A program made the position numbers and the translations under genes. The notes under the pieces were generated by a model that saw only the letters and a program-made list of their open reading frames with translations, made no database searches and had not been told where the DNA came from. Shown here piece after piece: positions 44,023-51,614 of a DNA stretch of 64,000 bases. Position 1 is the stretch's first letter; each line of letters begins with the position of its first letter. The DNA is from an uncultured Lachnospiraceae bacterium (GTDB lineage: Bacteria; Bacillota; Clostridia; Lachnospirales; Lachnospiraceae): NCBI GenBank assembly GCA_902793685.1, contig CADBEN010000004.1, forward strand, positions 1 to 64,000, given 5' to 3'.

Positions 44023-44772
44023 ATGATAGCAGCAGCACTGACGGACAGAGGACTTGTCCGGAATCAGAACCAGGACACTGTATTCTGCAGTGTCGAACCG
44101 GTCGGGGTACTGCCCGATCTTTATATGGTGGCCGACGGAATGGGCGGCCACAAAGCAGGAGACTACTGTTCCAGAATGCTGGTGGAACGGATCCTTGCGG
44201 AAGTGCGCGGCGCGAAGAGCGGCGCGCCGCTTCGCGTACTGAGGAGAGCCATTCTGGAAGCGAACCGTTCCCTTTATGAGGAATCCCTGCGGAACGACGA
44301 TCTTTCCGGCATGGGGTCCACACTGACGGCGGCGGTCTCCGACGGAGAAAGCCTGACCGTATTCAACGTCGGCGACAGCCGGCTCTACGTCCTGGACGCG
44401 GAGGAAATGATCCCGCGCCAGGTGACCCGCGACCACTCCTATGTGGAGGAGATGGTGCTGGCGGGCCGGATGAAGCGGGGAAGCGAGATCTACAACCGCA
44501 ATAAGAACATCATCACCCGCGCCATCGGGATCGGCGAGCACGTGGACATCGATGCCTTTGAGGTGGACCTCCTGCCGGAGACCATCATCCTCCTCTGCAC
44601 GGACGGTCTTTCCAACATGCTCTCCGACGCGGAGATCGGACGGATCCTCAGGGCCCACACTGATCCCGACGAGACGGTGGAAGCGCTTATCGACGCGGCG
44701 AATGCCCGCGGCGGATCGGACAATATTTCCGCTGTCGTGCTGATGTCCTCCGGAAAGGAGGCGGCAGTATGA
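44023..44772 (+). CDS. stp: PP2C-type serine/threonine phosphatase
   Basis: This 249-residue phosphatase has the PP2C metal motifs: TDRGLVRNQNQDTVF, MVADGMGGHKAGDYCS, GMGSTLTAAV, VGDSRLYVLD, and the late CTDGLSNMLSDAEI and GGSDNISAVVL. It reverses phosphorylation by the kinase encoded next; the genes overlap by four bases. Such pairs control cell-wall synthesis and the activity of RsgA and EF-Tu in Bacillus. Confidence 0.94.
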   Translation: MIAAALTDRGLVRNQNQDTVFCSVEPVGVLPDLYMVADGMGGHKAGDYCSRMLVERILAEVRGAKSGAPLRVLRRAILEANRSLYEESLRNDDLSGMGSTLTAAVSDGESLTVFNVGDSRLYVLDAEEMIPRQVTRDHSYVEEMVLAGRMKRGSEIYNRNKNIITRAIGIGEHVDIDAFEVDLLPETIILLCTDGLSNMLSDAEIGRILRAHTDPDETVEALIDAANARGGSDNISAVVLMSSGKEAAV

Positions 44773-46880
44773 TCTTAAGACCGGGAGTATTCCTCCAGAA
44801 CCGCTATGAGATCCTTGACCTGATCGGGAGCGGCGGCATGTCCGAAGTTTACCGGGCACGCTGTCATAAACTGAACCGCTATGTAGCGATCAAGGTCCTG
44901 AAAAAGGAATTTATCTCGGACGATGCTTTCGTCCGGAAGTTCAAGATGGAGGCGCAGGCAGCCGGCGCGCTGATCCATCCGAATATCGTGAATTATTATG
45001 ACGTGGTCGATGAAGACGACCTCCACTATATCGTCATGGAGCTGGTTGAGGGCATCACCCTGAAGAACTATATCGACCAGAAGGGCCGGCTGGAGACCGA
45101 TGAAGCAGTGGACTTCGCGATCAAGATCGCGGAAGGCCTGAAGGCAGCCCACTCTCGCGGCATCATCCACCGCGACGTCAAGCCGCAGAACGTGATCCTG
45201 GCGGAAGACCACAACCTGAAGGTGGCGGATTTCGGCATTGCCCGCGCGGTGACTGCCCAGACCGCCAGCACTTCCCAGGCCATGGGCAGTGTCCACTATA
45301 TTTCCCCGGAACAGGCGAAGGGGGAATTCACGGATGAGCGGAGCGACATCTATTCCCTCGGCATCACCATGTACGAGATGCTGACCGGAAAGCTTCCCTT
45401 CACCGGCGATACCGCGGTGTCGGTGGCGCTGGCTCACGTGAACGACGACGTCACGCCGCCCAGCGTCTACAACCCGACGATCCCTGTCGGGCTGGAGCAG
45501 GTCATCCTGAAGTGTATGGAGAAGGATGCGGACCGCCGGTACCAGGACGCGGATTCGCTGATCAGCGACCTGCAGTATGTGCTTGCCCATCCGGGCGAGA
45601 CGCCTCCGGGCGTTGCAGGAGAGGATCCGGGCAAGGGCACCAAGGTCATTTCAAGAAAGGATCTGACCAGCATCCGGAACAGCGAGAAATCCCGCCAGAA
45701 CAGCAGGAAAAAACAGGATAAGAAGGAAGCGGACGAGAATGACGACAGCGGCCTGAACCATCTTCTTCTCGGCGCGGCGGCAGTCCTTGTCATAGCGGTC
45801 CTGGCCGCCGGATTCTTCCTGCTTTCCCAGCTCGGGCTGATCGGATCGAGACCGGAGCCTGAGACCACCGCGGCGGTGGAGACGACACTGCCGGCGGGCG
45901 CCATTTCCGAGAAGGAATGCTACATGCCGTACATCATCGGCCTGTCCCAGGAAGATGCGGAGGCGAAGCTTTCCGAGAACGGTCTGACGCTGTCCATCTC
46001 GGACCGTCAGTATTCCGAGCGGTTCGCGGAGAATCTGATCATGGACCAGAAACCTGCGGCAGGCGACGTGGTCGCGAAGTATTCCCGCGTGAACGTGGTC
46101 CTGAGTCTCGGAAGCCAGCAGATCGACGTCTCGAACCTCGGCCTGAACGGCCTGCCTCTGGAAGAGGCGCAGGAGACTCTGACGGAAAAAGGCCTGAACA
46201 GCATGGTCGTGGAAGAGTACAGCGACACGGTGGAAAAGGGCCGGATCACGTCCTATTCGCCGGCGCAGGCCAAGAAGGGTGAGACTGTCACTCTGGCGGT
46301 CAGCATCGGCCCCGAGATCAAAGAAGTCTCTGTCCCGAACCTGACGGGAAGCTCGGAGGCAGCCGCGGCGGAAGCGCTTTCCAAGCTCGGACTCCGCGTG
46401 GGGAAAGTCGGACGGGTCAACAGCGATACCGTGGCCGAGGGACTGGTCATCTCCCAGGGCAAGAACGTGGGCGATGTGGTGAAGCAGGGCAGCTCCGTGG
46501 ATCTTGTGGTCAGCGCCGGACCCAGCGAGACCGTCGCGGAGACGGAGACTGCTTTTATCGTGGAGCCCATCGAAGGGGATCCGAATTCCCGCTATGTGGC
46601 TTCCATCAACAATACATATGAACTCAAGAATCTGATCGGACCCGGCTCTGCATCGGCCAGCGTGACGGTCATGATCCGGCTCCGCCAGGAGACGGGCGGA
46701 AACGTCGTCTACAAGACGCTGATGGAGCCGCGCACCGTGACTGCGGACGCGATCCTTCCGGTCCGCTTTAAGGCGATCGAGGGTGTCTACGGGGTGGATA
46801 CCGGTCAGGTCGAGGTCGTGGACGTGGAGAACGACCAGGTGCTGATGAGCTATGATGTCCAGTTCTTCAAGGTGCAGTAG
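44769..46880 (+). CDS. prkC: Serine/threonine kinase with PASTA domains (PrkC/Stk type)
   Basis: This 703-residue membrane kinase has a cytoplasmic kinase domain (GSGGMSEVYRA, AIKVLKKE, HRDVKPQNVIL, DFGIARA, SVHYISPEQAKGE), a basic juxtamembrane region (SRQNSRKKQDKKEADEN) and one helix at about 334-357. Three PASTA repeats lie outside the cell (about 385-450, 451-518, 521-588). A further C-terminal region of about 110 residues (FIVEPIEGDPNSRY onward) looks like an all-beta domain. PASTA repeats sense muropeptides or lipid II. The gene is coupled to stp, and rsgA follows after four bases. Confidence 0.95.
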   Translation: MILRPGVFLQNRYEILDLIGSGGMSEVYRARCHKLNRYVAIKVLKKEFISDDAFVRKFKMEAQAAGALIHPNIVNYYDVVDEDDLHYIVMELVEGITLKNYIDQKGRLETDEAVDFAIKIAEGLKAAHSRGIIHRDVKPQNVILAEDHNLKVADFGIARAVTAQTASTSQAMGSVHYISPEQAKGEFTDERSDIYSLGITMYEMLTGKLPFTGDTAVSVALAHVNDDVTPPSVYNPTIPVGLEQVILKCMEKDADRRYQDADSLISDLQYVLAHPGETPPGVAGEDPGKGTKVISRKDLTSIRNSEKSRQNSRKKQDKKEADENDDSGLNHLLLGAAAVLVIAVLAAGFFLLSQLGLIGSRPEPETTAAVETTLPAGAISEKECYMPYIIGLSQEDAEAKLSENGLTLSISDRQYSERFAENLIMDQKPAAGDVVAKYSRVNVVLSLGSQQIDVSNLGLNGLPLEEAQETLTEKGLNSMVVEEYSDTVEKGRITSYSPAQAKKGETVTLAVSIGPEIKEVSVPNLTGSSEAAAAEALSKLGLRVGKVGRVNSDTVAEGLVISQGKNVGDVVKQGSSVDLVVSAGPSETVAETETAFIVEPIEGDPNSRYVASINNTYELKNLIGPGSASASVTVMIRLRQETGGNVVYKTLMEPRTVTADAILPVRFKAIEGVYGVDTGQVEVVDVENDQVLMSYDVQFFKVQ

Positions 46881-46883
46881 TTC

Positions 46884-47801
46884 ATGACCGGAAAGATCAT
46901 CAAAGGAATCGCCGGATTCTACGTGGTGGAATCCGGCGGGCATACTTATATGTGCAAAGCCAGAGGTATCTTCCGCAAGGACGGGAGAAAGCCCCTGGTG
47001 GGCGACCTGGTGCGGTTCTCGGAAGCGGAGACCGCGGACAGCGAGGCGAACATCGAGGAACTTCTGCCGCGGACCAGCGAGCTGATCCGGCCGGCGGTGT
47101 GCAATGTGGACCAGACACTGGTGGTGCTGGCGGTCCGGACGCCGGATCCCCAGTTCCTTCTGCTGGACGAATATCTGGTGACGATGGAACGGCAGAACGT
47201 TCCCGCGGCGATCCTTTTCAACAAAGCGGATCTTGACAGGGACGGAATGCTGGACCGCTACCGCAGGATCTACGGAGCAGCCGGATTCCAGGTGCTGACC
47301 TCGAGCGCAGTCACCGGAGAAGGCATCCCGGAACTCCGGGAATTCCTGAAGGGGAAGACGACGGTGCTGGCCGGTCCTTCGGGTGTCGGGAAATCCTCTC
47401 TGACAAACCTCATCTGCCCCCAGGCAGGGATGGAGACCGGAGAGATCAGCAGAAAGATCGCGCGGGGGAAGCAGACCACGCGCCACACGGAACTTTTCCC
47501 GCTGGGGGAGAATACTTATCTTCTGGATACGCCCGGATTCACGTCGGTGTATGTGGACGCGGAACCGGATGATCTGAGACTTCTGTTCCCGGAGATCGGA
47601 GCTCTGGAAGGGATGTGCCGTTTTACCGGCTGCCGCCACCTGGCGGAGCCGGACTGTGCCGTGAAGGCGGCTGTCAGGCCGCCGGATCAGCTGCCGGAAT
47701 ACAGCGGACTCCGCGCCCCCTGCGGGCTGATTCCGGAAAGCCGGTATGACAGCTACAGGAGACTTATGAAGGGACTATCTGAAAGGAGAAAATACGGATG
47801 A
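46884..47801 (+). CDS. rsgA: Ribosome small-subunit-dependent GTPase A
   Basis: This 305-residue circularly permuted GTPase has an N-terminal OB fold (GKIIKGIAGFYVVESGGHTY). Its G motifs are in the order G4 (FNKADLD), G5 (TSSAVTGEG), G1 (LAGPSGVGKSSLTNLI, about 161) and G3 (DTPGFTS). A C-terminal zinc knuckle follows (CRFTGCRHLAEPDC). It matures the 30S subunit. Its place after stp-prkC is typical of Firmicutes, where RsgA is a kinase substrate. It overlaps rpe by four bases. Confidence 0.95.
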   Translation: MTGKIIKGIAGFYVVESGGHTYMCKARGIFRKDGRKPLVGDLVRFSEAETADSEANIEELLPRTSELIRPAVCNVDQTLVVLAVRTPDPQFLLLDEYLVTMERQNVPAAILFNKADLDRDGMLDRYRRIYGAAGFQVLTSSAVTGEGIPELREFLKGKTTVLAGPSGVGKSSLTNLICPQAGMETGEISRKIARGKQTTRHTELFPLGENTYLLDTPGFTSVYVDAEPDDLRLLFPEIGALEGMCRFTGCRHLAEPDCAVKAAVRPPDQLPEYSGLRAPCGLIPESRYDSYRRLMKGLSERRKYG

Positions 47802-48460
47802 AACGGATTCTTTCCCCCTCTGTGCTTTCTGCGGACTTCGCGATCCTGGGAGAGCAGCTGGCGCTCCTGAAGAAATGCGGCGTTACCAACATTCACTACG
47901 ATGTCATGGACGGCATGTACGTCCCCAGCATTTCCTTCGGCATGCCGGTGCTGAAGAGCATCCGGCAGTGCACGGACCTTGTGCTTGACGTTCACATGAT
48001 GGTGGTCGATCCGGACCGCTATGTCGAGGATTTCCGGAAGTCCGGCGCGGATATCATCACGGTCCACGCGGAAGCCTGCACCCATCTTGACCGGGTCGTG
48101 AACCACATCAAAGAGACCGGCGCAAAGGCCGCCGTCGCTCTGAATCCGGCGACTCCGCTTTCTGCGCTGGAGTATGTCCTTCCGGAGCTTGACATGGTCC
48201 TCCTGATGACGGTGAACCCGGGCTTCGGCGGACAGAAATATATTCCTTACTGCACGGACAAGATCCGCACGCTCCGGAAAATCGCCGACCAGGTGAATCC
48301 GGGCCTGTCGATCCAGGTGGACGGCGGGATCAATCCTGCCACGGTGCGGACGGTGCTGGAAGCCGGCGCCGACAATCTCGTGGCCGGCTCCGCCGTGTTC
48401 AACGGGGATCTCGCGGCCAATGCCGAAGCCCTGATGAATGTCATGAAGGAGTATCACTGA
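47798..48460 (+). CDS. rpe: Ribulose-phosphate 3-epimerase
   Basis: This 220-residue TIM-barrel enzyme belongs to the pentose phosphate pathway. LSADFAILGEQLALLKKCGV, HYDVMDGMYVPSISFGMPV (metal His and Asp), LDVHMMVVDP, MTVNPGFGGQKYIP and QVDGGINPATV are the usual catalytic and metal motifs. AAAGGAGAAAATACGG precedes the start, which overlaps the rsgA stop. Confidence 0.96.
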   Translation: MKRILSPSVLSADFAILGEQLALLKKCGVTNIHYDVMDGMYVPSISFGMPVLKSIRQCTDLVLDVHMMVVDPDRYVEDFRKSGADIITVHAEACTHLDRVVNHIKETGAKAAVALNPATPLSALEYVLPELDMVLLMTVNPGFGGQKYIPYCTDKIRTLRKIADQVNPGLSIQVDGGINPATVRTVLEAGADNLVAGSAVFNGDLAANAEALMNVMKEYH

Positions 48461-48479
48461 GCAAGGAACCGAAACAGGC

Positions 48480-49223
48480 ATGGAAAAGACCGGGATCATC
48501 ATAGGAGGCGGCGATCTGACGCCCGCCTTCGCGGAAAAGATCATACGGGAATCAGGCAGCCGCGGCAGTCTCTGTATTGCCGCGGCTGATGCCGGTCTGG
48601 AGATCCTGGACCGGATCGGCGTGGCGCCGGACATCCTTCTGGGAGATTTCGACACCGTGAAGCAGGACGTGCTGGGCGTCTACACGGACCGGAAGGATGT
48701 GGAGATCATCCGGCATGATCCGGTGAAGGACGCGTCCGATATGGAGCTCACGGCGGACGTCCTTCTGGAACGCGGGATCCGCCGCGTGCTGGTGCTTGGC
48801 GCCCTGGGCGGGAGAGCGGACCACACGATGGCGAACCTGCTCCTGATCTACAGGATGCGGCGGAAGGGGGCAGAGTTCCTGATCCTGGATCCCCGCAACC
48901 GGATCCGCTGTCTGATGGTTCCGGAGGAAACGGAGACGACGGGCGCGGAAAATGTCTGCGGAACGGAAACAGTGTTCTCTCTGCGGCGGGACGCCCAGTG
49001 GGGCAGATATGTCGGTCTCTTTGCAGTGGGCGGAACCATACGGCATCTTACGCTGGAGGGCTTCAAATATCCGCTGACGGATCATACACTGAATGCCCGG
49101 GGGATCCCGTCCCTTACCATCAGCAACGAGATCCTTGCGGAGACCGGAGTGATCCGCTTCGGCGGAGACCCGGGGACCGGACTTCTCGTCATGGAGACCG
49201 CGGACCGGGGCGGACAGTCCTGA
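48480..49223 (+). CDS. thiN: Thiamine pyrophosphokinase
   Basis: This 247-residue enzyme turns thiamine into thiamine pyrophosphate. Motifs: AADAGLEILDRIGVAPDILL, GDFDTVKQD, DASDMELTADVLLERG and LGALGGRADHTMANLLLIYR in the catalytic domain, and the C-terminal thiamine-binding beta domain (TLEGFKYPLTDHTL, then SNEIL). Usual length is about 210-220; a small insertion (ETETTGAENVCGTETV) explains the rest. It ends the wall-signalling/translation run and is 19 bases after rpe. Confidence 0.93.
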   Translation: MEKTGIIIGGGDLTPAFAEKIIRESGSRGSLCIAAADAGLEILDRIGVAPDILLGDFDTVKQDVLGVYTDRKDVEIIRHDPVKDASDMELTADVLLERGIRRVLVLGALGGRADHTMANLLLIYRMRRKGAEFLILDPRNRIRCLMVPEETETTGAENVCGTETVFSLRRDAQWGRYVGLFAVGGTIRHLTLEGFKYPLTDHTLNARGIPSLTISNEILAETGVIRFGGDPGTGLLVMETADRGGQS

Positions 49224-49287
49224 GACTGCGGGCGCAGGCCGGGAACAGCCGGCGGAAATAATTAAAGAAAAGGAATTTGCAGCATTT

Positions 49288-49788
49288 ATGGAAGTGATCG
49301 TACAGTGGTTCGCCGACAATCTCGGCGGCGTAATATCTCCGGAGGCGGTGGTGTTCATTGTCTCCCTTTTCCCGATCCTGGAGTGCAGGGGCGGCCTTCT
49401 GGTGGCGTCCCTTCTGAATGTGGATCTGTGGACAGCCATCCCGATCTGCATCGTCGGAAATTTCCTTCCGATCCCCTTTATTCTTCTGTTCATCAAAAAG
49501 ATCTTTGCGTTCCTGAAGCGCTTTGACCTGACCCGCCCGCTGGTGGAAGCACTGGAGCGGCGCGGCATGAACAAGACCGAGGCCCTCGCGAACGGAGAGT
49601 TCCTGGGACTGCTCCTGTTTGTCGGCATTCCGCTGCCGGGCACCGGCGGCTGGACCGGATCCCTGATCGCAAGCCTGATGGGGATGGATTTCAAAAAGGC
49701 GATCGTCGCGATCTTCCTCGGGATCCTGCTGGCGACTTTGATCATGTCCATCGTGTCCTACGGACTGCTGGGGATGATCATCCGTTAA
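49288..49788 (+). CDS. Small multidrug-export family membrane protein
   Basis: This 166-residue membrane protein has about four hydrophobic segments. The paired motifs PILECRGGLLVASLLN and GIPLPGTGGWTGSLIASLMGM are the two inverted half-signatures of the Sm_multidrug_ex (DedA-related) family. The substrate is unknown; the family name rests on thin evidence. AAAGGAATTTGCAGCATTT precedes the start with wide spacing. Confidence 0.85.
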   Translation: MEVIVQWFADNLGGVISPEAVVFIVSLFPILECRGGLLVASLLNVDLWTAIPICIVGNFLPIPFILLFIKKIFAFLKRFDLTRPLVEALERRGMNKTEALANGEFLGLLLFVGIPLPGTGGWTGSLIASLMGMDFKKAIVAIFLGILLATLIMSIVSYGLLGMIIR

Positions 49789-49854
49789 AGAAGGCGCTTC
49801 CTGCCGGGACGAATCCTGCCGGAAAGAGGTCTTCCGCACAGGAGCAAAAGAGAG

Positions 49855-49860
49855 TATAAT
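49855..49860 (+). promoter_or_regulatory. -10 element of serS
   Basis: TATAAT, 59 bases before serS, with no good -35. The short leader has only a small GCGC hairpin and no T-box. Confidence 0.45.
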
Positions 49861-49918
49861 ATTTGTCTGTGTTAACCACTGCGCAGAAAAGCGCGGAATT
49901 ATTTTTTGGAGGGTCATC

Positions 49919-51202
49919 ATGATCGATATCAGATTTCTCAGGGAGAACCCGGATGCAGTCAAGGAGAATATCCGGAAGAAGTTCCAGGACGCGAAGCTTC
50001 CGCTGGTAGATGAAGTCATCGCGCTGGACGAGGAGAGCAGAAAGACGCAGGCAGAGGCAGATGACCTCCGCTCAAAGAGAAACAAGGTCTCCAAGCAGAT
50101 CGGCGCCCTGATGGGTCAGGGAAAGAAGGAAGAGGCAGAGAAGGTCAAGGCAGAGGTCGCCGCTATCAACGCAAGGATCGCGGAGCTTGAGCCGAAGGAG
50201 GCAAAGATCGCGGACCGGATCCGTGAGATCATGCTGGTGATCCCGAACATGATCGATCCCTCTGTCCCGATCGGCCCCGACGATTCCTGCAACGTCGAGA
50301 TCGAAAAGTTCGGCGAGCCGGTGGTCCCGGATTTCGAGATCCCGTACCACACCGAGATCATGGAGCGCTTCAACGGCATCGATATGGACGCTGCCGGAAA
50401 GGTCGCAGGCAACGGCTTCTACTATCTGCTGGGGGATATCGCACGCCTGCACTCCGCAGTGCTGTCCTATGCCCGCGACTTCATGATCGACCGCGGCTTC
50501 ACCTATGTGATCCCGCCCTTCATGATCCATTCCAACGTCGTCACCGGCGTCATGAGTTTCCCGGAGATGGAAGCAATGATGTACAAGATCGAGGGCGAGG
50601 ATCTGTACCTGATCGGTACTTCCGAGCATTCCATGATCGGCCGCTTCATCGATACTCTGAACGACGAGGAGAAGCTTCCCTACACGCTGACCTCCTATTC
50701 TCCCTGCTTCCGCAAGGAGAAGGGCGCTCACGGCATCGAGGAGCGCGGCGTCTACCGCATCCATCAGTTCGAGAAGCAGGAGATGATCGTCATCTGCCGT
50801 CCGGAAGATTCCATGACCTGGTACAACAAGCTGTGGAAGAACACCGTAGACCTGTTCCGCTCCCTGGACATCCCGGTCCGCACCCTGGAGTGCTGCTCCG
50901 GCGACCTGGCGGACCTGAAGGTCAAGTCCTGTGACGTGGAGGCGTGGAGCCCGCGCCAGAAGAAGTATTTCGAGGTCGGCAGCTGCTCGAACCTGGGCGA
51001 TGCGCAGGCGCGCCGTCTCCGCATCCGCGTGAAGGGCGCAGACGGAAAGAAGTATCTTGCCCACACCCTGAACAACACGGTGGTGGCTCCGCCGCGTATG
51101 CTGATCGCGTTCCTGGAGAACAACCTGCAGGCGGACGGCAGTGTCCGCATTCCGGAGGTCCTGCGTCCGTACATGGGCGGAAAGGACAAGCTGGAAGCCT
51201 GA
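49919..51202 (+). CDS. serS: Seryl-tRNA synthetase
   Basis: This 427-residue class II synthetase has an N-terminal tRNA-binding coiled coil (about 30-105, rich in Lys and Glu) and the catalytic core. Motif 2 is SPCFRKEKGAHGIEERGVYR and motif 3 lies around GSCSNLGDAQARRLRIRVK. TSEHSMIGRF, and HTLNNTVVAPPRMLIAFLEN near the end, are typical; many family members have TLNGSGLAVGR there, and this NTVVAPPR form marks a clostridial subgroup. TGGAGGG precedes the start. Two large palindromic elements follow. Confidence 0.95.
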   Translation: MIDIRFLRENPDAVKENIRKKFQDAKLPLVDEVIALDEESRKTQAEADDLRSKRNKVSKQIGALMGQGKKEEAEKVKAEVAAINARIAELEPKEAKIADRIREIMLVIPNMIDPSVPIGPDDSCNVEIEKFGEPVVPDFEIPYHTEIMERFNGIDMDAAGKVAGNGFYYLLGDIARLHSAVLSYARDFMIDRGFTYVIPPFMIHSNVVTGVMSFPEMEAMMYKIEGEDLYLIGTSEHSMIGRFIDTLNDEEKLPYTLTSYSPCFRKEKGAHGIEERGVYRIHQFEKQEMIVICRPEDSMTWYNKLWKNTVDLFRSLDIPVRTLECCSGDLADLKVKSCDVEAWSPRQKKYFEVGSCSNLGDAQARRLRIRVKGADGKKYLAHTLNNTVVAPPRMLIAFLENNLQADGSVRIPEVLRPYMGGKDKLEA

Positions 51203-51224
51203 TCTCCCGCACAACATATCTTCG

Positions 51225-51399
51225 AATGACGGAGTAAGCCGCTCCGAAACCCTTGATCTACCTTCGTGATCCGTTCGGAGGCATCTGTCATTTTCGCTCG
51301 GTCGACTTTGCATGATGTGCAGTCTCGGTCGCGAAAATGACAGCCTCCGCGGATCACTCAGTCGATCTGCGACGGTTTCGGCAGCGGCTTACTGTCATT
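51225..51399 (+). repeat. Large palindromic repeat, copy A
   Basis: Copy A is a 175-base imperfect palindrome just after serS. Nested stems, from outside in: GTAAGCCGC (51234-51242 with 51384-51392), CCGAAACC (51244-51251 with 51374-51381), TGATCCG (51267-51273 with 51350-51356), CGGAGGC (51276-51282 with 51343-51349), CTGTCATTTTCGC (51285-51297 with 51331-51343) and an apical GACT/AGTC stem (from 51304 and to 51323). The core from ACCCTTGATCTACC to CAGTCGATCTGCGA is shared with copies B and C, but the stem bases differ in both arms together. Together with copy B it fills the 412-base gap between convergent genes serS and rqcH; I see no ORF there. Confidence 0.9.
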
Positions 51400-51423
51400 C
51401 TCTCTCTATGATTTTCCCTGCAG

Positions 51424-51601
51424 AAAAGCCCTGGGACCTCTGACAAAACCATCGAAGATCGACCGAACATTCCGCGGATATTGCAGTTTCCGCGACCGAG
51501 AGTATGCCGCAAGGCCACTCGACCGAGCGGAAACTGCAGATATATCCGAGCGGAATGTGAGGGTAGATCAAGGGTTTTGGAAGAGGTCTTCCAGGGCTTT
51601 T
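51424..51601 (-). repeat. Large palindromic repeat, copy B (inverted)
   Basis: The same family as copy A, in the opposite orientation and 24 bases away. Outer stems: AAAAGCCCTGG (51424-51434 with 51591-51601), ACCTCT (51436-51441 with 51582-51587), AAAACC (51445-51450 with 51573-51578). The middle stem is TGCAGTTTCCGC (51482-51493 with 51527-51538), different in sequence from copy A but paired at the same place. The apical stem encloses GAGTGGCCTTGCGGCATACTC read on the - strand. The A-rich left and T-rich right ends suit a two-way terminator; it ends 14 bases from the rqcH stop. Confidence 0.9.
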
Positions 51602-51614
51602 ATTGATAGGAAAA

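Noticed and set aside
49789-49918. T-box leader before serS
   Set aside because: The leader is only about 55 bases from the likely start of transcription. It lacks the T-box sequence and a terminator/antiterminator pair.
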